Shown here piece after piece: positions 56,943 through 64,000 of a stretch of 64,000 nt of DNA (within the stretch, counting starts at the first letter, position 1; each line of letters opens with the position of its first letter). Position numbers and translations under genes: made by a program. The stretch is from Massilia aurea (lineage in GTDB: Bacteria; Pseudomonadota; Gammaproteobacteria; Burkholderiales; Burkholderiaceae_D), in assembly GCF_024753205.1 (NCBI RefSeq), contig NZ_JANUGZ010000003.1, positions 682,001 through 746,000 of the forward strand, in the 5' to 3' direction. Below the pieces are notes generated by a model. That model ran no database searches and was not told the DNA's origin. It saw nothing but the letters and a program-made list of their open reading frames with translations.

Positions 56943-57578
56943 ATGAAAAATTCCCCCGACCTGCAGCCGGCAGCACCGTACAACGCCGCCGACTTTTGCT
57001 CGACCAAGGAGGCGGCCGCAGTCCTTGGCGTATCGCATCGCACGGTGCAACTGTGGGTGGAGAGCGGTACGCTGCAAGCGTGGCGCACGGCCGGCGGCCA
57101 TCGCCGCATCACGCTGGAATCGGTCAACCGCCTGGTCGAAGGGCGTCGCGTTGCCATCGCCGCGCACGCGCCGCCGCCGGCCGCGCCGGTCGCCCCGGCG
57201 TCCTCGACGCGGCGCGTGCTGGTAGTGGACGATGATCCCCTGATGCTGCGCTTGTACGAACTCGAGATGGCCGGCTGGGGCATGGACCTGAACGTGGTCA
57301 AGGCCAACAACGGTTTCGAGGCCCTGATCCGCATTGGCGAAGAGCGTCCCGACCTGCTGGTGAGCGACCTGAACATGCCGGGCATGGACGGGTTCCGCAT
57401 GATCCGCACGCTGCGCGAAGACAGCGGCAGCGCCGGCATGAGCATGATCGTGGTCAGCGGCCTGGACCGTGCAACGATCAAGGCGATGGGCTTGCCGGCC
57501 GATATTCCGGTGTTCCCGAAGCCGGTGCCGTTTGGCGAATTGCGCGCTGCTGTTGAACACGGTCTGGCGCGCGCTTGA
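56943..57578 (+). CDS. Response regulator with N-terminal MerR/excisionase-type HTH
   Basis: The 211-residue protein has a MerR/excisionase-like DNA-binding domain first (STKEAAAVLGVSHRTVQLWV, about 20-39, then AGGHRRI at 50-56), an Ala/Pro linker, and a receiver domain (about 90-205) with acidic VDDDP (95-99), phosphoacceptor Asp142 in SDLNMPGMDG and conserved Lys in FPKPV. Most response regulators put the receiver first, so the order is unusual. It probably binds DNA in a phosphorylation-dependent way. The partner kinase is not in the window. It is separated from the next receiver gene by 170 bases. Confidence 0.85.
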   Translation: MKNSPDLQPAAPYNAADFCSTKEAAAVLGVSHRTVQLWVESGTLQAWRTAGGHRRITLESVNRLVEGRRVAIAAHAPPPAAPVAPASSTRRVLVVDDDPLMLRLYELEMAGWGMDLNVVKANNGFEALIRIGEERPDLLVSDLNMPGMDGFRMIRTLREDSGSAGMSMIVVSGLDRATIKAMGLPADIPVFPKPVPFGELRAAVEHGLARA

Positions 57579-57747
57579 TCAGCAACTGAACTGCTATGCT
57601 CGGCGCACCGACGCGCCTTTCATGCCAGCCCATCCATGACCGCCACCCTGGCCTCCATGCCGATCTTGCCTACCCTGCCGATCCTGCCTGTCTTGCGGTG
57701 CGACCGGACGGGCGCCATCAGCCTGCACTCACGCCAGGAGCACGGCG

Positions 57748-58137
57748 ATGCCCGCTAACACCATTCTCGTCGTCGATGACCAGGACGAACTGCGCCTGCT
57801 GATCTCGCTGAGCCTGCAAGCACTGGGCCGCATCGTCGAAGCGGCCAACGCCGAACAGGCGCTTGCCCTGTTTGCGACCGAGCGGCCCGACGTCGTTATG
57901 CTCGATATCTGGCTCGGCCCCGGAGAGAGCGGCCTCGACGTCTGCGCGCGGCTGCGGCAGGATCCGGCCAACGCGGGCGTCAAGATCGTGCTGCTGTCGG
58001 CCTGCGGCCAGCAAAGCGATGTGGCAGCTGGCATGGATGCCGGCGCCGATCTGTACATCGTCAAGCCGTTCAGCCCGATCGAACTGATCGACGCGGTATC
58101 GGGATTGCTGGCGAGTTTGCCTGAAAACACGGTCTAA
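57748..58137 (+). CDS. Single-domain response regulator
   Basis: A 129-residue receiver domain alone: VVDDQDE (8-14), phosphoacceptor Asp53 in LDIWLGPGESG, and Lys in YIVKPFSP. With no output domain it probably acts as a CheY-like or phosphorelay protein. AGGAG precedes the ATG. It may be co-transcribed with the HTH-REC gene upstream. Confidence 0.85.
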   Translation: MPANTILVVDDQDELRLLISLSLQALGRIVEAANAEQALALFATERPDVVMLDIWLGPGESGLDVCARLRQDPANAGVKIVLLSACGQQSDVAAGMDAGADLYIVKPFSPIELIDAVSGLLASLPENTV

Positions 58138-58420
58138 TATTTCTTTATTTAAACTAATATTGCTTTTAGAGACTATTCTCTAATTTGCCAAAAACCCGCA
58201 AAACCGACAACTGTTTTTATATTTATTGCAATTATCAGCGTTTGAGTCGACGGCCTGCGAAATGCATTCGGTCGAACCGGCAAGTAAATACCGCCAAACC
58301 CGAAATACCGCTAAATCCCTTCTTCGCTTCGTTTCACACTGTGTTCGCACACGGCTTCGCCGATGTGGCTATGATGGTCTTCATCGATCATCTAACGGCT
58401 AATTGCCCCGACCACAAAGC

Positions 58421-58678
58421 ATGTCGCGCTCCCTTCGTTTCCTTGCTGCTCTCCTGGCCACCGCCACCCTGACCTTGCCGGTCGGTGCGGATGCGCACGT
58501 GGTGTCGGCAAGCTTCGAAGCGCGCCTGACGATCATTGCCACCTGCTCGATCAGTGCCGGCGCCGCCGTGCAGGTGCAGTGCGCCAGCCCGGCCACGCCG
58601 TATCTTCTCGATGCTCCGGCAGCGCCATCGCTGCGCAGCGCCGGCCCGGACGCCGGCCGCGTCACCGTCTACTTCTGA
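58421..58678 (+). CDS. Small secreted protein, possibly a short spore coat U-like domain
   Basis: The 85-residue product has a clear signal peptide (SRSLRFLAALLATATLTLP then VGADA-H) and a mature part of about 60 residues with ATCSISAGAAVQVQCASPATPYLLDA and an end RVTVYF. Cys spacing and the end recall the SCPU/spore coat U domains of secreted chaperone-usher-type pilins, but the mature domain is less than half the usual length. It may be a reduced or truncated member. The gap before it (58138-58420) is AT-rich, with no other gene. Confidence 0.5.
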   Translation: MSRSLRFLAALLATATLTLPVGADAHVVSASFEARLTIIATCSISAGAAVQVQCASPATPYLLDAPAAPSLRSAGPDAGRVTVYF

Positions 58679-58763
58679 TGCACTGACAATCGAGCCAGGT
58701 CAGGGCCAGGTCATTGCCAGGCCTGCCCTGTCGGCCTGCGCGCCTCTCCGGTATCATGCGGGG

Positions 58764-59405
58764 ATGAATTCCATTCCTTTTTCGCCATTCGTCATCGGGG
58801 TCGCCGGTGGCAGCGGCAGTGGCAAGTCCACGGTCTCCCAGCAGGTACTGGCGTCGTTCGGCGCCGACATGGTCTCGATCGTGATGCAGGACGATTACTA
58901 CCGCGACCAGTCCGACCTGCCCCCTGAAGTGCGCCGCAAGCAGAACTACGATCATCCGCATGCGTTCGACTGGCCGTTGCTGATCCAGCACGTCCAGGCC
59001 CTGCGCAATGGCGAGGCGATCGCCATGCCCGAATACGATTTCACGATCGACAACCGCTCGGACAAGACCATTCCCGTCAAGCCGGCGCCCGTGATCGTGG
59101 TCGAAGGGTTGTTTGCGCTGTACGACGCCGATCTGCGCGACATGATGTCGCTGAAGATCTTTGTCGATACGGCATCCGACGTGCGCTTCATCCGCCGCAT
59201 GCAGCGCGATATTGCCGAACGTGGCCGTTCACTCGAGAGCATCGTCAGCCAGTACCTGGACACGGTGCGGCCAATGCACAAGCAGTTCATCGAACCCACC
59301 AAGCGCAATGCCGATGTGATCCTGCCCCATGGCGCCAATGGCCCGGCGGTCGACATGATCACCACCAAGGTCGCGAGCATCGTCGGCCGGTCGAAGCGGC
59401 CCTGA
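58764..59405 (+). CDS. udk: Uridine kinase
   Basis: A 213-residue P-loop kinase that phosphorylates uridine and cytidine. GVAGGSGSGKSTVS (12-25) is Walker A, MQDDYYRDQSDL and YDHPHAFDWPLL are substrate-region motifs, and VEGLFALYDADLRD follows. The ATG at 58764 has a GGGG before it; the frame upstream has no family match. It is a housekeeping gene among signalling genes. Confidence 0.95.
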   Translation: MNSIPFSPFVIGVAGGSGSGKSTVSQQVLASFGADMVSIVMQDDYYRDQSDLPPEVRRKQNYDHPHAFDWPLLIQHVQALRNGEAIAMPEYDFTIDNRSDKTIPVKPAPVIVVEGLFALYDADLRDMMSLKIFVDTASDVRFIRRMQRDIAERGRSLESIVSQYLDTVRPMHKQFIEPTKRNADVILPHGANGPAVDMITTKVASIVGRSKRP

Positions 59406-59415
59406 ACCATCGGGC

Positions 59416-59823
59416 TCACATGCGCATGTGCTTTTCGACGGTGGCCTGCAGCGCGGATCTGAACCGGGCCAGGTCGCCCGACTTGTGGACATAGTCGACG
59501 GCGCCGAGCTTGCGGGCACGCTCGCGGTCGGTGTCGAGATCCGAGTTGGACAGGATGATCAACGGCACGTCGTACTGCAGCTGGTAGCCCCGCATCAGGA
59601 TCATCGTCTCGAAGCCATCCATCCGGGGCATCTTCAGGTCCATGAGGATCAGGTCGAAATGACGTTGCTTCATCAGGACCAGCGCATCCCAGCCATCGCG
59701 CGCGACATCGACATCGACGCTGCCTTCGAATTTTTCCAGCGCCTGCAACGTGAATTCAGCGTCGAACGGCAGATCTTCGACCACCAGAATGACTTTTTTG
59801 GCAGCATTGTCTGTCTTGGTCAT
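59416..59823 (-). CDS. Single-domain response regulator (Rcp1-like)
   Basis: The 135-residue receiver has VVEDLPFD (14-21), phosphoacceptor Asp62 in LMDLKMPRMDG, and the Thr/Ser position in LSNSD. The conserved Lys is in VHKSGD. It resembles the stand-alone Rcp1/CheY-type receivers that work with phytochrome-like or hybrid kinases. Start at 59823 is taken because the family begins there; the longer frame has no likeness. It is convergent with udk and follows the diguanylate cyclase gene on the same strand. Confidence 0.82.
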   Translation of the reverse strand: MTKTDNAAKKVILVVEDLPFDAEFTLQALEKFEGSVDVDVARDGWDALVLMKQRHFDLILMDLKMPRMDGFETMILMRGYQLQYDVPLIILSNSDLDTDRERARKLGAVDYVHKSGDLARFRSALQATVEKHMRM

Positions 59824-59981
59824 TGCACAGTCTGGCTTTCCGGTGAATCGCGTCGTGGAGGTACTGCTGGTCGTCGGCATCATCAATACAGTATAGACGA
59901 GCCACTGCCCTGGCGTTGGGCCATGTCCGGCAGATGTCCCGACAATCTGAGGCAACCGTTCAGCCCCGCTGCCGGCCGCTG

Positions 59982-61541
59982 CTACGGCCCGACGGCAAGG
60001 CGATTGCGCCCATCCATCTTCGCCTGGTACAACAGGCGGTCCGCAGCTTCGATGGCGTCCACCGGCGCGTCGCACGTGCCATCGGCCTGGTTGCAGGTAT
60101 GGACGCCGAGACTGACCGTGACATGGCCGTAGGAACTTCCCTCGTGCGCCAGGCCAAGCGCCTGCACGGCGCACCGGATGTTCTCGGCCACTGCGCGGGC
60201 GCCATCGCTGTCGGTATCGGGCAGGATGATGGCGAATTCTTCGCCGCCGTAGCGCGCCGTCAGGTCAGTCGGCCGCCGTGGTCCCGACGCGATCGCGCCC
60301 GCGACCCGGCGCAGGCAATCGTCGCCGGCGACGTGGCCATAGCAGTCATTGAACTTCTTGAAGTGGTCGACATCGAGCAGGATTAGCGAAAATGGCAGGC
60401 CGCTCCTGCGTCCCCGTTCGTATTCGACGGCCAGTACTTCGTCGAAGCGGCGCCGGTTGGCCAGCCCGGTCAGGGCGTCGACGTCGGCCAGGTGGCGCAG
60501 CGATACATTGTGCAGTTCGAGCGCGCTGCGCGCTGCGCGCAACTCCGATTCCAGCGCTTCGCGCACGCGCAACTGGCTGATCATGCGGTGCCCTCCCCAG
60601 CCGAGCATGCACACGGCGAACACGACCACGCAGCTCATCTTGATCACGGCCATCCACCAGCCGTCCAGAATTTCGTCCTTCGACTGGGCCGTTGCCACCA
60701 GCAGCGGAAAGCCGTCCAGGTGGCGATAACTGTACAGGCGCTCGACGCCATCGATCCTGGAAGTCATCATCGCCGTGCCGACGGGCCCCGATTTGGCATA
60801 CGTCTGGAACACGGGACCGTTGCTGATGCTCGTTCCCACCATCACGGCGTTGAACGGGCGGCGGTACAGCAGTGTGCCGTCATCGATGGCCAGGATGATC
60901 GTGCCGGTGCGGCCGACATCGAAGCTGTCATAGAACTTGCCGAAGTAATCCAGATTGAGCGACGCCATCGCAACGCCGCCGAAACTGCCATCGGGGCGGT
61001 TGATCCGGCGCGACACGGGAATCGTCTGGACGCCGGTGGAGCGGCTGAAGATCGGCTTGCCGATACGCGTGCCCAGGTCGGTATGGGTCATGTGGTAACG
61101 GAAAAACTCGCGGTCGATATTGCTGCCCGGTAGCACTGCTGGCAGCGAGGTCGCCAGCCGCATGCCGTCGGCGCCGTAGATGAACAGCTCGCGCACTTCT
61201 TCGCTAGTGCGCGTGATGCGCGCCATCCGTGCATGCAGGCGCCGTACATCCACCGGCTGCGTGGCTGACTGCTCGACCCGTTCCACCATCTCCGCCAGCA
61301 CCGAGTCGGCCACGGTCAGCGAGCGCTCGGCGTGCGAGGCCAGCGCGCGCGCCATGTTTTCGGTGCTGATTGCCGTCTGGTCCAGTTCCCCCTGGCGCGA
61401 TGCCCACAGGCTCCATCCATGCAGGCCGATCAGCAACAGGCAAAAGCCCGCCATCAGAATAATCGACCGCACGACCAGCGGTCTGCGCCGCTCGTCGAGA
61501 TGTTGCAGGCGGAGCAGGTTGAGATCGGCGGAAGGGGGCAT
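59982..61541 (-). CDS. Membrane diguanylate cyclase with periplasmic dCACHE-like sensor
   Basis: The 519-residue protein makes c-di-GMP. One membrane helix near 27-47, a periplasmic sensor with dCACHE-type sequence (DREFFRYHMTHTDLGTRIGKPIFSR, about 143-167), a second helix near 297-320, a short coiled coil and a GGDEF domain with active site GGEEF (432-436) follow. RPTD at 423-426, five residues before GGEEF, is an intact inhibitory I-site, so feedback control by c-di-GMP is expected. The signal is not readable. The gene is divergent from the GGDEF-EAL gene. Confidence 0.92.
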   Translation of the reverse strand: MPPSADLNLLRLQHLDERRRPLVVRSIILMAGFCLLLIGLHGWSLWASRQGELDQTAISTENMARALASHAERSLTVADSVLAEMVERVEQSATQPVDVRRLHARMARITRTSEEVRELFIYGADGMRLATSLPAVLPGSNIDREFFRYHMTHTDLGTRIGKPIFSRSTGVQTIPVSRRINRPDGSFGGVAMASLNLDYFGKFYDSFDVGRTGTIILAIDDGTLLYRRPFNAVMVGTSISNGPVFQTYAKSGPVGTAMMTSRIDGVERLYSYRHLDGFPLLVATAQSKDEILDGWWMAVIKMSCVVVFAVCMLGWGGHRMISQLRVREALESELRAARSALELHNVSLRHLADVDALTGLANRRRFDEVLAVEYERGRRSGLPFSLILLDVDHFKKFNDCYGHVAGDDCLRRVAGAIASGPRRPTDLTARYGGEEFAIILPDTDSDGARAVAENIRCAVQALGLAHEGSSYGHVTVSLGVHTCNQADGTCDAPVDAIEAADRLLYQAKMDGRNRLAVGP

Positions 61542-61798
61542 GGCAAGAATGGCAACGAGGAAAAAGAAAGATTCCGGACAGCTTAATAGTTCCTTCTGGA
61601 AATGTCTTGCAGATTAGAACGTAAAGCCTCGTTCTGTTCATGGCTTAGATTCAGGACCGAACGGGCGAGCATGGGAACCTGCGCCGATGGTCGCGTGCGC
61701 GCAACAGGGACGGATCAAACGATGTGATCCGATACAAACTGATAGAATGTTTCCTGATGGAAATTTACAAATGATCGCACTATTTTTGGACAGCCTGG

Positions 61799-64000
61799 AT
61801 GCCTCATAGAATCAATCGGGATCTCTTCCGATGGCGCGTGCGCGCCTTTGCCAGGCTGATGTCGGCAGTGCTCGTGCTGGCGCTGGTCGTGGCCGTGCCC
61901 AGCGCGCTGGTTGCCGCGTACCGTGGCTATCCGCAAGTTGCCCTGATGGACACGATCGCACTGGCGTGGATCCTGGCGATCTGGCGTTTCGATCGCTTGT
62001 CGCACACGAGCCGCGTCGTCAATTTTCTGGCCATGCTGTTTTTCGTTGCCGTCGGTTCAATCGTCTCCGTTGGCGCAGTCGGCCTTTGCTACCTTCTTGC
62101 AATACCCGTCATCGCCGTGATCCTGCTGGGACAGCGCGCGGCGTATGCCACGATCGGTGCCGGCGCCCTGGCCATGATCGTGCTCGGCCTGGCCGGCTAC
62201 AGCGAGCTGACCATGGGCGACCTTGCGAACGACTCGCCTGTGGGCGTGCTGCTTTTTGCGCTCAACTATGCATGCGTTGGCGCGCTGGGCACGCTGACGG
62301 CCGGCAGCGTGCTCAAGGGCTTGTCGCGCTCGCTGAACAAGGCGGACGCCGTTTCCACATCCCTCGAGCAGGAGCGCACCACACTGCGCGCGGTCAATCA
62401 GGAACGCCGACTGACCTCGGCAGCGCTGGCGGGCCTGCACGACATGGTGCTGATCATCCAGGCAATTCCCGGGAAAACCTCGCATCAGCCGATCATCTTC
62501 GCGAACGCCGCGTTCGAGCGCCACAGCGGTTATCGCATCGACGAAATCATCGGGCAAAGCCTGCATGCGCTGCACGGGCCGGAAACCAGCACCGAAACCG
62601 TTGCTGCCCTGTCGGATGCGATGGCGCGCTACGAACCGGCGTCGGCGCAACTGGTCAACTACACGAAAGCAGGCGAACCGCGCTGGGTGGAAGTCGATAT
62701 CGTGCCGTTCGCCGGCGAAGGCGGACCGATCACGCACTGGGTGGCTGTCGGCCGCGACATCACCGAAAAGCGCCAGTCGGCCGAATCGATCCGCAAGCTG
62801 GCGTTCTACGACGTGCTGACCGAACTGCCGAACCGCCGGTTGCTGATGGAGCGCCTGGGCGCCCTGACCGACAAGGCGCAGCGCGGCGAAGGGATCGGGG
62901 CCGTGCTCTATCTCGACCTCGACAACTTCAAGAGCGTCAACGATGCGCGCGGCCATGCGACCGGGGACGCTCTGCTGAAACACGTGGCCGGCATCCTGCG
63001 CGATACCGTCCACCGGCGCGACACCGTGGCGCGTCTCGGCGGCGACGAATTCGTCGTGCTGGCCGAGCATCTGGGCGACGACGCCAGCGCGGCCACCGCC
63101 GCCGCGGTGGCGCTGGCCGAGCGCGTCGGCACCGCCCTGCGCCGGCCCATCGACATCGATGGCCAGGTCTACCAGTCGTCGGGAAGCGTGGGCATTTCAC
63201 TGCCCACCCGACCGGAGCAGACCGCCCAGGACCTGCTGCGCGAAGCCGATACGGCGATGTACCATGCCAAGGCTGCGGGGCGAAATAGCGCGGCCCTGTT
63301 CGAGACGACCATGCTGGCCGCTGCCGAAAATACGCTGATGCTCGAACGCGACTTGGGCAATGCCCTCGACAACGACGAGTTCGCGCTGCACCTGCAGCTG
63401 CAGGTCAGCCCTGACGGCCAGCCGATCGGTGCCGAATCGCTGTTGCGCTGGCGCCGTGCCGACGGTGTGCTGGTACCGCCCGACGTGTTCATTCCGATCG
63501 CCGAAAAAACCGGCCTGATCGTCCCGCTGGGAACCTGGGTGCTGCGGCAGGCCTGCCTGTCCTGGCTGCGCCTGTCGCGCGCCGGCCACGCGCTGCCGCT
63601 GTCGGTCAACGTCAGCCCGCGCCAGTTCCAGCAAGCCGACTTCGTTGACGTGGTGCGCTCGATTCTCGCCGAGACGGGCGTGCCCGCCACCCAGCTGATC
63701 TTCGAGCTGACCGAAGGCCTGCTGGTCGAGAACATGGACGCGACTGTCGCCCGGATGCACGTGCTGGCCGAGCTGGGTATCCGGTTCTCGATCGACGACT
63801 TCGGCACCGGCTACTCGAGCCTGGCCTACCTGCAGAAGATGCCGTTGTACGAACTGAAGATCGACAAGGGCTTCATGCGCGACATGCCGCACGACGTGAA
63901 TGGCACGGCGCTGGTCAAGTCCATCCTCGCCATGGCCGGCCAGCTTGGCCTGCGCGTCGTCGCCGAAGGCATCGAAACCCGCGAGCAGGCGCAGTTTCTT
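61799..64000 (+). CDS. PAS-GGDEF-EAL protein, cut by the window end
   Basis: At least 734 residues are visible and no stop is reached. Start ATG at 61799 opens an N-terminal membrane region of several helices (about 18-180), followed by a PAS domain (VLIIQAIP ... NAAFERHSGYRIDEIIGQ), a GGDEF domain with intact GGDEF (414-418), and an EAL domain. The signature reads ESL (546-548) instead of EAL, the catalytic Glu being kept; DDFGTGYSS (666-674), NVSPRQF, ELTEG and KIDKGF are conserved. Both c-di-GMP synthesis and hydrolysis look possible. The last few EAL residues lie outside the window. Confidence 0.92.
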   Translation, partial: MPHRINRDLFRWRVRAFARLMSAVLVLALVVAVPSALVAAYRGYPQVALMDTIALAWILAIWRFDRLSHTSRVVNFLAMLFFVAVGSIVSVGAVGLCYLLAIPVIAVILLGQRAAYATIGAGALAMIVLGLAGYSELTMGDLANDSPVGVLLFALNYACVGALGTLTAGSVLKGLSRSLNKADAVSTSLEQERTTLRAVNQERRLTSAALAGLHDMVLIIQAIPGKTSHQPIIFANAAFERHSGYRIDEIIGQSLHALHGPETSTETVAALSDAMARYEPASAQLVNYTKAGEPRWVEVDIVPFAGEGGPITHWVAVGRDITEKRQSAESIRKLAFYDVLTELPNRRLLMERLGALTDKAQRGEGIGAVLYLDLDNFKSVNDARGHATGDALLKHVAGILRDTVHRRDTVARLGGDEFVVLAEHLGDDASAATAAAVALAERVGTALRRPIDIDGQVYQSSGSVGISLPTRPEQTAQDLLREADTAMYHAKAAGRNSAALFETTMLAAAENTLMLERDLGNALDNDEFALHLQLQVSPDGQPIGAESLLRWRRADGVLVPPDVFIPIAEKTGLIVPLGTWVLRQACLSWLRLSRAGHALPLSVNVSPRQFQQADFVDVVRSILAETGVPATQLIFELTEGLLVENMDATVARMHVLAELGIRFSIDDFGTGYSSLAYLQKMPLYELKIDKGFMRDMPHDVNGTALVKSILAMAGQLGLRVVAEGIETREQAQFL

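Noticed and set aside
61831-63288. 485-codon plus-strand frame inside the GGDEF-EAL gene
   Set aside because: It is out of frame with the PAS, GGDEF and EAL motifs; the true frame begins at 61799 and runs past the window end without a stop.
1-64000. tRNA, rRNA or phage integration site in the islands
   Set aside because: No tRNA-like cloverleaf, rRNA segment, integrase or phage structural gene was seen when reading both strands, so the islands cannot be tied to a tRNA attachment site here.

Overview
The window looks like the chromosome of a high-GC betaproteobacterium, most likely an Oxalobacteraceae member of the Massilia/Duganella/Janthinobacterium type. The evidence is the Burkholderiales order pilB-pilC ... 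pilD-coaE-zapD-yacG, then mutT/DUF815/argJ, secA, dciA, lpxC and a complete dcw (division and cell wall) cluster, together with a Burkholderia-type porin and many GGDEF/EAL and response-regulator genes. Species is not assignable from sequence reading alone.

Layout. 1-192 is the tail of a chemotaxis receptor. 494-3471 is pilB-pilC (type IV pilus motor and platform). The expected next gene, pilD, appears only at 21383, so about 18 kb of accessory DNA separates pilC from pilD. This block holds a decayed IS5-type transposase, a translationally coupled two-gene low-GC module of unknown function (4025-5664), a second, diverged copy of the last 192 bp of pilC (5711-5902), a PPTase plus a Pls/PosA-like single-module NRPS broken by a frameshift (5951-10589), a large OmpA-like lipoprotein, a porin, a MarC-family protein, a three-subunit membrane-bound gluconate dehydrogenase (15158-19062), and an MBL-fold protein that has lost most of its metal motif. 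The backbone resumes with pilD-coaE-zapD-yacG-yidD-like and, on the other strand, argJ-DUF815 ATPase-mutT.

27255-32653 is a second insertion: an orphan type VI secretion cassette (vgrG, toxin-like effector, Imm71/72-type immunity gene) between argJ and secA. Effector and immunity gene each carry an apparent single-base deletion. Then come secA, dciA, lpxC, an EamA transporter and a peroxiredoxin (the last two lie between lpxC and ftsZ), and on the minus strand mraZ-rsmH-ftsL-ftsI-murE-murF-mraY-murD-ftsW-murG-murC-ddl-ftsQ-ftsA-ftsZ from 56438 down to 39309, with overlapping or nearly touching genes. Upstream of mraZ lies a sigma-70-like promoter overlapped by four MraZ boxes on an exact 10-bp period.

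56943-64000 is a signalling cluster: an HTH-REC protein with inverted domain order, two stand-alone receiver proteins, a small secreted protein, uridine kinase, a periplasmic-sensor diguanylate cyclase and a PAS-GGDEF-EAL protein cut by the window end.

No tRNA, rRNA, CRISPR array or prophage was recognised. The most notable points are the diverged pilC 3' repeat and IS remnant at the edge of the pilC-pilD island, the coupled low-GC module beside it, the broken NRPS-like gene, and the T6SS cassette. All three apparent frameshifts are in accessory genes, and each is explained by one missing base.
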